Source: Vibrio gazogenes (GTDB lineage: Bacteria > Pseudomonadota > Gammaproteobacteria > Enterobacterales > Vibrionaceae). Taken from it: DNA of 64,000 nt. Within the stretch, counting starts at the first letter, position 1; every line of letters starts with the position of its first letter. Below, one piece after another: positions 1-7,229 of the stretch. The stretch covers positions 2,542,001-2,606,000 of the forward strand of contig NZ_CP018835.1 of assembly GCF_002196515.1 (NCBI RefSeq), written 5' to 3'. Under the pieces are notes generated by a model. That model was not told the origin of the DNA. It saw only the letters and a program-made list of their open reading frames with translations, and did no database searches. Made by a program: the position numbers and the translations under genes.

Positions 1-1269
1 ATCTTCTTAACCGTCTTGATTGTGTCGATCCTGCTGGGATTACCGGTTGCCTTTGCATTACTCCTGTCGTCAATCGCACTGATGGTCCACATGGATCTGT
101 TCAGCTCTGACATTCTGGCTCAGTCGCTGGTGAATGGTGTTGATAGCTTTACATTGCTGGCCATTCCATTCTTCCTGGTTGCCGGTGAGGTGATGTCGGC
201 TGGCGGATTATCGACGCGGATCGTCCGGCTGGCGACCTGCTATGTCGGCCATCGTAAAGGTGGGTTGGGGTATGTCGCCATTATGACATCGGTTCTGCTT
301 GCCGGGCTTTCCGGGTCTGCGGTTGCCGATGCCGCGGCACTGGTCAGTATTCTTTACCCGATGATGAAAGCAGCCAAATATCCGCAGAGTTCATCGATGG
401 GGCTACTGGCCGCTGGTGGCATCATCGCTCCGGTCATTCCACCATCTCTGCCATTAATCTTGGTTGGGGTCGCGGGTGGTATTTCTATCAAAAATCTATT
501 TCTCGGTGGGATCGTGCCCGGCATTTTAATGGGACTGACATTGATGTTTGTCTGGGCGTTCACTGTCAGAAGCGAAGATCTGGATGTGCAGCCCAAAGCC
601 TCAAGTGCTGAAAAACGAGCAGCGCTGAAAGATGGGATCTGGGCGTTGTTGCTACCGGTGATCATCATTGGTGGGATTCGCTTTGGTATCTTTACCCCAA
701 CAGAAGCTGCGGTTGTCGCTGCTGTATATGCCATCTTTGTGGCAGCGGTGATTTACCGGGAAATCAATCTACGCAGCTTTTATCACATCTTACTCAATGC
801 CGGACGTTCGACCGCCATGGTGATGTTCTTGGTCGGGTGTGCGATGGTCGCTGCCTGGTTGATTACGGTGGCTCAGTTACCCCAACAATTAGCCCAGATG
901 CTGGCACCATTGGTTGACAGTCCGCGTCTGCTGATGGCGGTCATTATGCTGCTGGTTTTGTGTGTCGGTATGGTCATGGATCTCAGCCCGACCATTCTGA
1001 TTCTGGTGCCGCTCCTGATGCCGGTTGTCAAACTGGCAGGGATCGACCCAACCTATTTTGGACTGATGTTCGTGATCAATTGTTCGATTGGTTTGATTAC
1101 GCCACCAGTTGGCACTGTGCTCAACGTCGTGTGTGGCGTGGCAAAAGTGCCAATGTCGGCAGCGGTCAAAGGCATCTTTCCATTTATTCTGGCGTACACC
1201 GTGTTACTCACGCTGTTCGTCATCTTCCCGAGCATTATAACAATACCAATGAAACTTATTATCGGATAA
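1..1269 (+). CDS. yiaN: TRAP transporter large permease (DctM/YiaN type), 5' truncated
   Basis: This is the large membrane subunit of a tripartite ATP-independent periplasmic (TRAP) transporter, which carries a carboxylate substrate inward with sodium. The frame is open from base 1, so only a few N-terminal residues are missing; about 422 codons are present against a usual length near 425. The protein is a run of hydrophobic helices with DctM-type segments such as 'AIPFFLVAGEVM', 'GLSGSAVADAAAL' and 'PPSLPLILVGVAGG'. It is followed 12 bases later by its binding protein and then by 3-keto-L-gulonate catabolic genes. This matches E. coli yiaMNO, which imports 2,3-diketo-L-gulonate. The small permease gene should lie just upstream of the window. 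The family is secure; the substrate is inferred from context. Confidence 0.9.
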   Translation: MFLTVLIVSILLGLPVAFALLLSSIALMVHMDLFSSDILAQSLVNGVDSFTLLAIPFFLVAGEVMSAGGLSTRIVRLATCYVGHRKGGLGYVAIMTSVLLAGLSGSAVADAAALVSILYPMMKAAKYPQSSSMGLLAAGGIIAPVIPPSLPLILVGVAGGISIKNLFLGGIVPGILMGLTLMFVWAFTVRSEDLDVQPKASSAEKRAALKDGIWALLLPVIIIGGIRFGIFTPTEAAVVAAVYAIFVAAVIYREINLRSFYHILLNAGRSTAMVMFLVGCAMVAAWLITVAQLPQQLAQMLAPLVDSPRLLMAVIMLLVLCVGMVMDLSPTILILVPLLMPVVKLAGIDPTYFGLMFVINCSIGLITPPVGTVLNVVCGVAKVPMSAAVKGIFPFILAYTVLLTLFVIFPSIITIPMKLIIG

Positions 1270-1281
1270 CGGAGAAACAAC

Positions 1282-2256
1282 ATGAAATCAATTCTGAAAG
1301 TAGCAGGTTTGGTGACAGCACTGGCAGTGTTCTCGACCCAGTCTTATGCCACCACGTTAAAGCTTGCCCATGCAGCACCTGAATCAGATCTACAACAGGA
1401 CATGTCACTGTTCTTTAAAAAAGAGGTGGAAGCGCGTTCTCATGGGGATATCAAAGTCAATATCTTCCCTCAAGGACAGTTGGGAAATGATAAGCAGATG
1501 ATTGATGGCACCCGAGCAGGGATCATTGATATCTCGATGGTTGGGCTGAATAACTGGTCTGGTTTAATCCCTGAGTCGGCAGCTTTCACTTTGCCATTCA
1601 TTTTTCCGAATCGGGAAGCCGCTTATGAAGCATTAGACGGTGATGTGGGTCGGGATGTACTTAAGTCAATGGAAAAATATGGCATCAAAGGGTTGGGTTA
1701 TCCGGAAAACGGTTTTCGTAATATGACCAATAATCGTGGACCTATCCGTAAACCGGCAGATGTCGCCGGGTTGAGAATGCGAGTGAATAACTCCAAGGCA
1801 CTCAATGATATGTTCAATGCACTGCATGCGAATCCCCAACAGATTCCAGTTTCTGAACTTTATACCGCTTTAGAAACTGGCGTGGTTGATGCGCAGGATC
1901 ACCCTCTCGGTGTCACCCTTTCCTTTAAATTCTATGAAGTCCAGAAATACCTGAGTATGACACAGCATGCGTATTCGCCGCTGGTGTTAACCATGAATTT
2001 AAAGAGCTTCAAAAAACTCAGTGCTGCTGAACAGAAAATTATCACAGATGTTGCAACGGAAGCCGTCAATATGCAGCGCCAAATGAGTATCAAGAAAGAA
2101 GATCAGATGATCGCTGAATTGGAATCTCATGGCATGAAAGTCAACCGTGATGTCGATGGTGCAGCATTTCAGGCAGTGGTTAAACCGGTTTGGAATGAAT
2201 TTATCAAAGAAAACGGTGACGACATGATCAATCGCATTTTGGCGACTCAAAAATAA
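1282..2256 (+). CDS. yiaO: TRAP transporter solute-binding protein (DctP/YiaO type)
   Basis: This is the periplasmic receptor of the TRAP system. It captures a sugar acid and delivers it to the adjoining permease. The 324-residue product starts with a signal peptide, with probable cleavage after 'TQSYA'. The mature part has DctP-family features: 'IFPQGQLGNDKQMIDG', the carboxylate-binding segment around 'GLRMRVNN', and 'ALETGVVDAQDHPL' followed by 'FYEVQKYLSMTQHAYSP', closely like E. coli YiaO. The ATG has GGAG seven bases upstream. Two hairpins follow the stop before the next gene. Likely substrates are 2,3-diketo-L-gulonate or a related keto-sugar acid; this is inferred from family and neighbours. 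Confidence 0.9.
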   Translation: MKSILKVAGLVTALAVFSTQSYATTLKLAHAAPESDLQQDMSLFFKKEVEARSHGDIKVNIFPQGQLGNDKQMIDGTRAGIIDISMVGLNNWSGLIPESAAFTLPFIFPNREAAYEALDGDVGRDVLKSMEKYGIKGLGYPENGFRNMTNNRGPIRKPADVAGLRMRVNNSKALNDMFNALHANPQQIPVSELYTALETGVVDAQDHPLGVTLSFKFYEVQKYLSMTQHAYSPLVLTMNLKSFKKLSAAEQKIITDVATEAVNMQRQMSIKKEDQMIAELESHGMKVNRDVDGAAFQAVVKPVWNEFIKENGDDMINRILATQK

Positions 2257-2275
2257 AATCAGCGATAAATGAGGT

Positions 2276-2340
2276 TTTCGGTATGCGGTGCTGCTGTACA
2301 CCGAAATTCAGAGGAGAAATATCGACAAGGTTTGTCGATA
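2276..2340 (+). promoter_or_regulatory. Two intercistronic hairpins between yiaO and sgbE
   Basis: Two inverted repeats fill the 93-base gap. The first pairs TTTCGGT (2276-2282) with ACCGAAA (2300-2306). The second pairs TATCGACAA (2320-2328) with TTGTCGATA (2332-2340) around a 3-base loop and ends exactly where the sgbE Shine-Dalgarno AGGAG begins. There is no T-run, so simple termination is unlikely. A role in mRNA stability or differential expression is an inference. Confidence 0.55.
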
Positions 2341-2349
2341 GGAGCATGT

Positions 2350-3048
2350 ATGTATTCTGAAATCAAACAACGTGTACTCGATGCGAATTTGAGTCTGCCG
2401 ACTTATGGTCTGGTGACATTCACATGGGGCAATGTCTCTGAGATTGATCGGGCGCGTCAGATCATCGCGATCAAACCATCTGGTGTGGCATACGATGACA
2501 TGACTATCGATGACATCGTCATCGTCGATCTGGATGGCAATATTGTTGAAGGGACGTTGAATCCCTCAAGCGATACGCCAACCCACCTTGAACTCTATAA
2601 AGCATTTTCGTCGGTCGGAGGCATTGTGCATACCCATTCACGTCATGCCACGATTTGGGCGCAGGCCGGATTGGACATTCCTGCGCTCGGAACCACCCAT
2701 GCCGATTATTTTTACGGCAACATCCCTTGCACGCGTCCGCTGACGCCAGCGGAGATTGCGGGAGATTATGAGCAAAATACCGGCTTGGTGATGATTGAAA
2801 CATTACAGCAGCGACAGATTGATCCGGTTGCAGTCCCCAGTGCACTCATTTCTGGTCATGCTCCGTTTAGTTGGGGAAAAAATGCCGATGAAGCGGTCCA
2901 CAATGCCGTGGTTCTGGAAGAAGTGGCAACAATGGCTCTCGGCACCCGCGCTCTGAATGCCGGCATTATGTTGCAGCAAGAACTGTCGGATAAGCATTAT
3001 TTCCGCAAGCATGGGAAAGATGCTTATTACGGACAAAAGAGTAAATAA
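2350..3048 (+). CDS. sgbE: L-ribulose-5-phosphate 4-epimerase
   Basis: The enzyme converts L-ribulose 5-phosphate to D-xylulose 5-phosphate, the last step of the pathway. It belongs to the class II aldolase/epimerase family. Visible zinc ligands are in 'VHTHSRHAT' (HxH) and 'SGHAPFSWG'; 'TWGNVSEI' and 'SGVAYDDM' form the phosphate-binding parts. The start is ATG 2350, with AGGAG five bases upstream, giving 232 residues against 231 for E. coli SgbE. A longer reading from 2269 has no ribosome site. UlaF and AraD belong to the same family, and the neighbouring lyxK favours the sgb name. Confidence 0.93.
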   Translation: MYSEIKQRVLDANLSLPTYGLVTFTWGNVSEIDRARQIIAIKPSGVAYDDMTIDDIVIVDLDGNIVEGTLNPSSDTPTHLELYKAFSSVGGIVHTHSRHATIWAQAGLDIPALGTTHADYFYGNIPCTRPLTPAEIAGDYEQNTGLVMIETLQQRQIDPVAVPSALISGHAPFSWGKNADEAVHNAVVLEEVATMALGTRALNAGIMLQQELSDKHYFRKHGKDAYYGQKSK

Positions 3049-3079
3049 ATCAGTCGGTTTACTGATGACGGAGCAGAAG

Positions 3080-4582
3080 ATGGGTCAAAGCACAATGCAT
3101 TATTTTCTTGGGATTGATTCCGGTGGTACGGTTCTGAAAGCAGGGCTGTTTGACCGCCACGGACGCCAAATTGCGTTGTATCGTGAAAATACCCAAGTGA
3201 TTCGTGAAAAGCAGGGCTGGATCGAACGGGATTTAACCCTGTATTGGCAGGAAGCCTGTCGTGCGATTCAAGGGGTGATCAAGCAGAGCGGTATCCGGCC
3301 AGAGCAGATTCAGGGGCTGAGTATTTCTGCGCAAGGCAAAGGGCTCTATTTGCTGGATAAACACGGCAAAGCGCTGCGTCATGGCATTCTATCGTCTGAT
3401 TCTCGTTCTATCGAGATTGTCAGACAGTGGCAACAAGAAGGGATCCCTCAGACGATCTACCCGCTGACCCGTCAGACTTTATGGACCGGGCACCCTGTCT
3501 CGATTCTGCGCTGGGTGAAAGAGTATGAGCCCCATATCTATGCGCAGATCGGTGCGGTTTTGATGTCCCACGATTATTTACGTTACTGCCTGACCGGTGA
3601 AATCCGGGCAGAAGTGACCAATATGTCGGAAAGTAATCTCTACCATGCTGACAAGCAACAGTACGATCCGGCACTGCTGTCGATCTTTGGTATTGACGAG
3701 GTTTGGGAGGCGTTGCCCGAGCTGGTTTATCCTTCAGCGTGTTCCGGGACTGTCAACGAAGACGCAGCCCAAGCGACCGGACTCATGGTTGGCACACCGG
3801 TCTACGGTGGGTTATTCGATGTAGTCTCGACTGCAATCTGTTCCGGCATTGATGCCGGGCAACCGATGCTGAATGCGGTGATGGGGACTTGGTCGGTAAC
3901 TTCCGGGATCACGACGGCTCTTGAAGATCATCCTGATGAGCAGTTTGTCTACGGACATTATGCGATGCCCGGTGCTTATATTGTCCATGAGGCCAGCCCG
4001 ACATCAGCAAGCAATTATGAATGGTTCGCGCCTTATCTGGGCGGAGAGAAGATCGATCATCAGGAGAATGAGCGTTTAGTCAGCGCATTGGTGCCGTTAG
4101 CCAGTGATGTGCTTTTCGTTCCTTTCCTGTATGGCTCTAACGCGGGGCTGGGGCTGAAAGGATCGTTGTATGGATTGCAGGCTTATCACAGCAAAGCGCA
4201 TCTCATTCAGGCGATCTGGTTGGGGATCTTGTGTTGTCACAATGTTCATCTGCAAAAAATGTTACGTCGTTTCCCGGAAACCCGTGTGTTACGGGTGACT
4301 GGCGGTACCACACAATCCCCGACTTGGATGCAGATGCTGGCTGATCTCACCGGACTGACACTCGAAATTCCCGCAGTCGAAGAAACCGGAGCATTAGGGG
4401 CAGCCCTTGTTTCAATGGTCGGCAGTGGTACTTATTCTGATCTCGCCACTGCATTGGCAGCATCTGATATCCCGATAGCAACGGTTCACCCCAATCCTGA
4501 TTTATATGCCAGTTATCAACGCCAGTATCAACGGTATCTGCACTATGTCGAAACGCTGAAAAATTTTGAGGAAATGGTATGA
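3080..4582 (+). CDS. lyxK: L-xylulose / 3-keto-L-gulonate kinase (FGGY family)
   Basis: This is a cytoplasmic FGGY carbohydrate kinase that phosphorylates 3-keto-L-gulonate (and L-xylulose) with ATP, feeding SgbH. The N-terminal phosphate motif is 'FLGIDSGGTVLKAGLFD'. 'SAQGKGLYLLDKHGKAL', 'YPLTRQTLWTGHPVS' and 'GGLFDVVSTA' closely match E. coli LyxK. The C-terminal ATP site is 'LRVTGGTTQSPTWMQML' followed by 'EETGALGAAL'. ATG 3080 follows GGAG with six bases between, giving 500 residues against 498 in E. coli. Its last four bases overlap the start of sgbH (ATGA), which implies translational coupling. Confidence 0.94.
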   Translation: MGQSTMHYFLGIDSGGTVLKAGLFDRHGRQIALYRENTQVIREKQGWIERDLTLYWQEACRAIQGVIKQSGIRPEQIQGLSISAQGKGLYLLDKHGKALRHGILSSDSRSIEIVRQWQQEGIPQTIYPLTRQTLWTGHPVSILRWVKEYEPHIYAQIGAVLMSHDYLRYCLTGEIRAEVTNMSESNLYHADKQQYDPALLSIFGIDEVWEALPELVYPSACSGTVNEDAAQATGLMVGTPVYGGLFDVVSTAICSGIDAGQPMLNAVMGTWSVTSGITTALEDHPDEQFVYGHYAMPGAYIVHEASPTSASNYEWFAPYLGGEKIDHQENERLVSALVPLASDVLFVPFLYGSNAGLGLKGSLYGLQAYHSKAHLIQAIWLGILCCHNVHLQKMLRRFPETRVLRVTGGTTQSPTWMQMLADLTGLTLEIPAVEETGALGAALVSMVGSGTYSDLATALAASDIPIATVHPNPDLYASYQRQYQRYLHYVETLKNFEEMV

Positions 4583-5229
4583 GCCAGACACAACCTTATT
4601 TACAAATTGCACTGGATTCGACGGATCTGAGTACTGCTTTAAATGATGTTCATCATGTCGCGGATGTCGTCGATGTGATTGAAGTCGGTACGGTACTGGC
4701 TTTCTCTGAAGGGATGAGTGCGGTCAAAACACTTCGGCAACGTTATCCCCGGCATATTTTAGTGTGTGATATGAAGTTGCTTGATGCAGGAGAAACATTA
4801 GCAGAGATGGCATTTGCCAGCGGGGCAAACTGGATCACCGTCGGTGCCGCCGCACATATTGAAACCGTACGCTCAGCTCAGCGAATTGCGCAGCAATTTG
4901 ATGGTGAAATTCAGATTGAATTGTTCGGACACTGGACGATTGAGGACGCGAAACTCTGGGTAGAAAGTGGCGTAACACAAGCGATTTATCACCGTTCCCG
5001 GGATGCGCAAGCGGCCGGGGTGGGGTGGAGTGAGCATGATTTGATGCTGATGGAGCAATTATCTGAGGTCGGGCTTGAACTCTCGATTACCGGTGGTATT
5101 GTTCCGGAAGATATTCATTTGTTTAAGAATATCCGTGCAAAATCGTTCATCGCTGGACGCGCACTGGCAAATCATGAGGGCAAAACCATAGCCCGTGAAT
5201 TTCGCAAACAGATCAACCACTACTGGTAA
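4579..5229 (+). CDS. sgbH: 3-keto-L-gulonate-6-phosphate decarboxylase
   Basis: The enzyme removes CO2 from 3-keto-L-gulonate 6-phosphate to give L-xylulose 5-phosphate. It belongs to the orotidine-5'-phosphate decarboxylase suprafamily. Family marks are 'LQIALDSTDL', the catalytic 'VCDMKLLDAG' (Asp-x-Lys-x-x-Asp), 'GANWITVGAAAH' and the phosphate-binding 'SITGGI' with 'FIAGRAL'. Its 216 residues equal the length of UlaD. It overlaps lyxK by four bases and is followed nine bases later by an IclR regulator. UlaD is an equally good name; context with lyxK favours sgbH. Confidence 0.93.
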   Translation: MSQTQPYLQIALDSTDLSTALNDVHHVADVVDVIEVGTVLAFSEGMSAVKTLRQRYPRHILVCDMKLLDAGETLAEMAFASGANWITVGAAAHIETVRSAQRIAQQFDGEIQIELFGHWTIEDAKLWVESGVTQAIYHRSRDAQAAGVGWSEHDLMLMEQLSEVGLELSITGGIVPEDIHLFKNIRAKSFIAGRALANHEGKTIAREFRKQINHYW

Positions 5230-5238
5230 GGTTTCTTT

Positions 5239-6003
5239 ATGAGTGAGCAGGTAAAATCACTGGTGAAGTCTATGGCTGTGCTGGAATTTCTTAGCCACCA
5301 CCCCGATGGGGTCGCGTTGCATGAAATTGCGCAGCAGACTGGCATCAACAAAACCTCGGCTTATCGTATGCTCAGTACCTTTGAGGCGTTGGGCTATGTC
5401 GCCCAACATTCAGCGTCGAAGAACTATCGGTTAACGCTGAAGTTACTGCATATCGGTCATTCGGCTTTGAGTTCTGACGTCTTGGCGACGACTCGGCCGA
5501 AGTTGAATGAATTGGTGAAAGACCTGAACGAAACGATCAACTTTATTTCCCGTGAGGGGGATAAGATCGTGTTTCGGGATAAGCTGGAACCTCAGCATTC
5601 GCCGTTCAGAACCCGGACGTTTGTCGGTATGTATTCCGAAATGTATTGCACCGCTGCGGGAAAAGTTTTTCTGGCATTTTCAACGCAGGAAGATCAAGAG
5701 AATTACTGGCAGCGCAATGTCGGTCTGATTCAGAAGCTGACCGACAATACCATTATCGACAAAACCCATTTTATCAATGAGCTGAAGAAGATCAGAGAAC
5801 AAGGGTATGCGATTGATAATGAAGAAAATGAAGCCGGCATTTCTTGTACCGCCGTGCCGATTTTTGACCGTTCAGGCTCGCCGGCCTATGCCGTCAGCCT
5901 CTCAACACTTACCCCCCGGTTAAGAAATTTCGGACCGGATAATCTCGCGAAGAAGATCAAACAAACGACAGAAAAGATAGAACAAGAACTGTTTAAACAG
6001 TGA
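5239..6003 (+). CDS. IclR-family transcriptional regulator (YiaJ-like), embedded in operon
   Basis: This is a 254-residue DNA-binding regulator. The N-terminal winged helix-turn-helix (about residues 8-65) contains 'VALHEIAQQTGINKTSAYRML'-like helices. The C-terminal effector domain (about 80-250) has the IclR signature 'ENEAGISCTAVPIF'. It lies between sgbH and sgbU in the same direction, so it is co-transcribed with the genes it probably controls. E. coli YiaJ represses the yiaK-S operon and is also IclR-type. The effector is unknown; a pathway intermediate is likely. It resembles the second IclR gene of the region in its C-terminal domain. Confidence 0.88.
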   Translation: MSEQVKSLVKSMAVLEFLSHHPDGVALHEIAQQTGINKTSAYRMLSTFEALGYVAQHSASKNYRLTLKLLHIGHSALSSDVLATTRPKLNELVKDLNETINFISREGDKIVFRDKLEPQHSPFRTRTFVGMYSEMYCTAAGKVFLAFSTQEDQENYWQRNVGLIQKLTDNTIIDKTHFINELKKIREQGYAIDNEENEAGISCTAVPIFDRSGSPAYAVSLSTLTPRLRNFGPDNLAKKIKQTTEKIEQELFKQ

Positions 6004-6021
6004 TTGAAAAGGATACCAGCG

Positions 6022-6891
6022 ATGAACAACCATACCCTCAAATCTCGCATCGGCTTATATGAAAAGGCGATGCCGGCAACGCTATCCTGGGAAGATCGTC
6101 TCAGAGAAGCGAAATCACTTGGCTTCGATTTTGTCGAAATTTCTGTCGATGAAACCGATGCTCGGCAACAACGGCTGGACTGGGGAGATGATGAGATTGA
6201 ACAGCTTCGTCAGCTCTGTTTTCAGTACGACATACCATTACAAAGCATGTGTTTGAGTGCGCACCGTAAGTTCCCATTCGGCTCTGAACATCCACAGGTT
6301 CGCGAAAAAGCCCGTGAGATTATGGAAAAAGCCATCAAACTGGCTTATCGACTGGGGATCCGAACCATTCAATTGGCCGGATATGATGTCTATTATGAGT
6401 CTCAATCGGTAGAGACCCATCAGCGTTTTATTGACGGCATGCGCTGGGCAGCGAAGCTGGCAGAGCAGGCGGGTGTGATGCTGGCAGTCGAAATTATGGA
6501 CACGCCCTATCTGAATTCGTTATCTAAATTTGAAGTCTTAAAACGCGAAGTCCCGTCCCCTTATTTTATGGCTTATCCCGATGTCGGTAATATCACGGGC
6601 TGGAATCACGATGTTTGTACCGAGCTGAAACTGGCCCGGGATCATCTGGTGCAGATTCACCTTAAAGATACGCTGAAAGTGAAACATGGTTTCTCCGGGA
6701 AGTTCCGGGATTTGGTGATCGGTGAAGGCGAAGTTGATTTTCCGGCCATTTTTACGGCACTCAAAGAGATTCACTACGGTGCGCCGTTCGTGATTGAGAT
6801 GTGGGCTCATGATGAGCACTGGCGAGACAATATCATCACCGCCAAACAGCGTTTAACAGAGATGGCACATAGCGTCGGGTTTGAGTTATAG
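6022..6891 (+). CDS. sgbU: L-xylulose-5-phosphate 3-epimerase
   Basis: The enzyme converts L-xylulose 5-phosphate to L-ribulose 5-phosphate, linking SgbH to SgbE. It is a xylose-isomerase-like TIM barrel: 'IGLYEKAMPATLSWEDRL', 'FVEISVDETDARQQRLDW', the metal ligand in 'LAVEIMDTPYL', 'VQIHLKDTLKVK' and 'GEGEVDFPAIF'. These match UlaE/SgbU. ATG 6022 has AAAGGA eight bases upstream, giving 289 residues against 284-286 in E. coli. A TTG at 6004 is unlikely. It is the last gene of the operon, with a strong terminator 42 bases after the stop. Confidence 0.92.
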   Translation: MNNHTLKSRIGLYEKAMPATLSWEDRLREAKSLGFDFVEISVDETDARQQRLDWGDDEIEQLRQLCFQYDIPLQSMCLSAHRKFPFGSEHPQVREKAREIMEKAIKLAYRLGIRTIQLAGYDVYYESQSVETHQRFIDGMRWAAKLAEQAGVMLAVEIMDTPYLNSLSKFEVLKREVPSPYFMAYPDVGNITGWNHDVCTELKLARDHLVQIHLKDTLKVKHGFSGKFRDLVIGEGEVDFPAIFTALKEIHYGAPFVIEMWAHDEHWRDNIITAKQRLTEMAHSVGFEL

Positions 6892-6932
6892 GCTGTTTTC
6901 TACTCGTTAGTTTTCCAGATTCAACAGTCCCT

Positions 6933-6963
6933 AATAAGGCGCGTATTAACGCGCCTTATTTTT
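6933..6963 (+). terminator. Rho-independent terminator of the sgb operon
   Basis: AATAAGGCGCGT (6933-6944) pairs perfectly with ACGCGCCTTATT (6949-6960) around a 4-base loop and is followed by T residues. Confidence 0.88.
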
Positions 6964-7020
6964 CACCTTATCCCGTGATAACCGTCGATGACGATCTCTC
7001 ACCGATACCGGATTGGCAGT

Positions 7021-7042
7021 AAGTGTGATCCGATTCACTTAA
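7021..7042. promoter_or_regulatory. Candidate CRP-cAMP site upstream of the ABC operon
   Basis: TGTGA-N6-TCACT at 7024-7039, flanked symmetrically by AAG and TTA, differs from the TGTGA-N6-TCACA core at one base. The centre is about 90 bases before a possible start downstream of TATAAC (7109-7114). Carbon-catabolite control of a sugar importer would fit. The match is seen; binding is inferred. Confidence 0.65.
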
Positions 7043-7119
7043 AGGCCAAAAACAAACGATATCCCTATCAAATACAGATCTTGCTCACTTTTTAAACATA
7101 GAAAACGCTATAACGTAAT

Positions 7120-7156
7120 TTGGAATTTATAATAATATTATTCCACAATGTGGAAT
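7120..7156. promoter_or_regulatory. Operator-like cluster of TGGAAT/ATTCCA half-sites
   Basis: A perfect 8+1+8 inverted repeat, ATTCCACA-A-TGTGGAAT, lies at 7140-7156, and another TGGAAT at 7121-7126 faces it. A TATAAT at 7128-7133 sits inside the cluster, so a bound repressor would cover the promoter. IclR-family operators are often AT-rich palindromes of this type. Either IclR protein of the region could be the partner. Confidence 0.5.
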
Positions 7157-7229
7157 TTTAATATCATTGATTACGTGATTGGCTGTGTGCTGATAAGCCG
7201 CGAAGCAGTCATATCATCATGAGGTATCT

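Larger units (their letters stand above)
6892..7229. other. Intergenic regulatory region between the two sugar operons
   Basis: These 338 bases hold the sgb operon terminator, the CRP-like site, two possible -10 boxes (TATAAC 7109, TATAAT 7128) and the TGGAAT palindrome cluster. I see no gene. The right half is strongly AT-rich. Confidence 0.7.
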
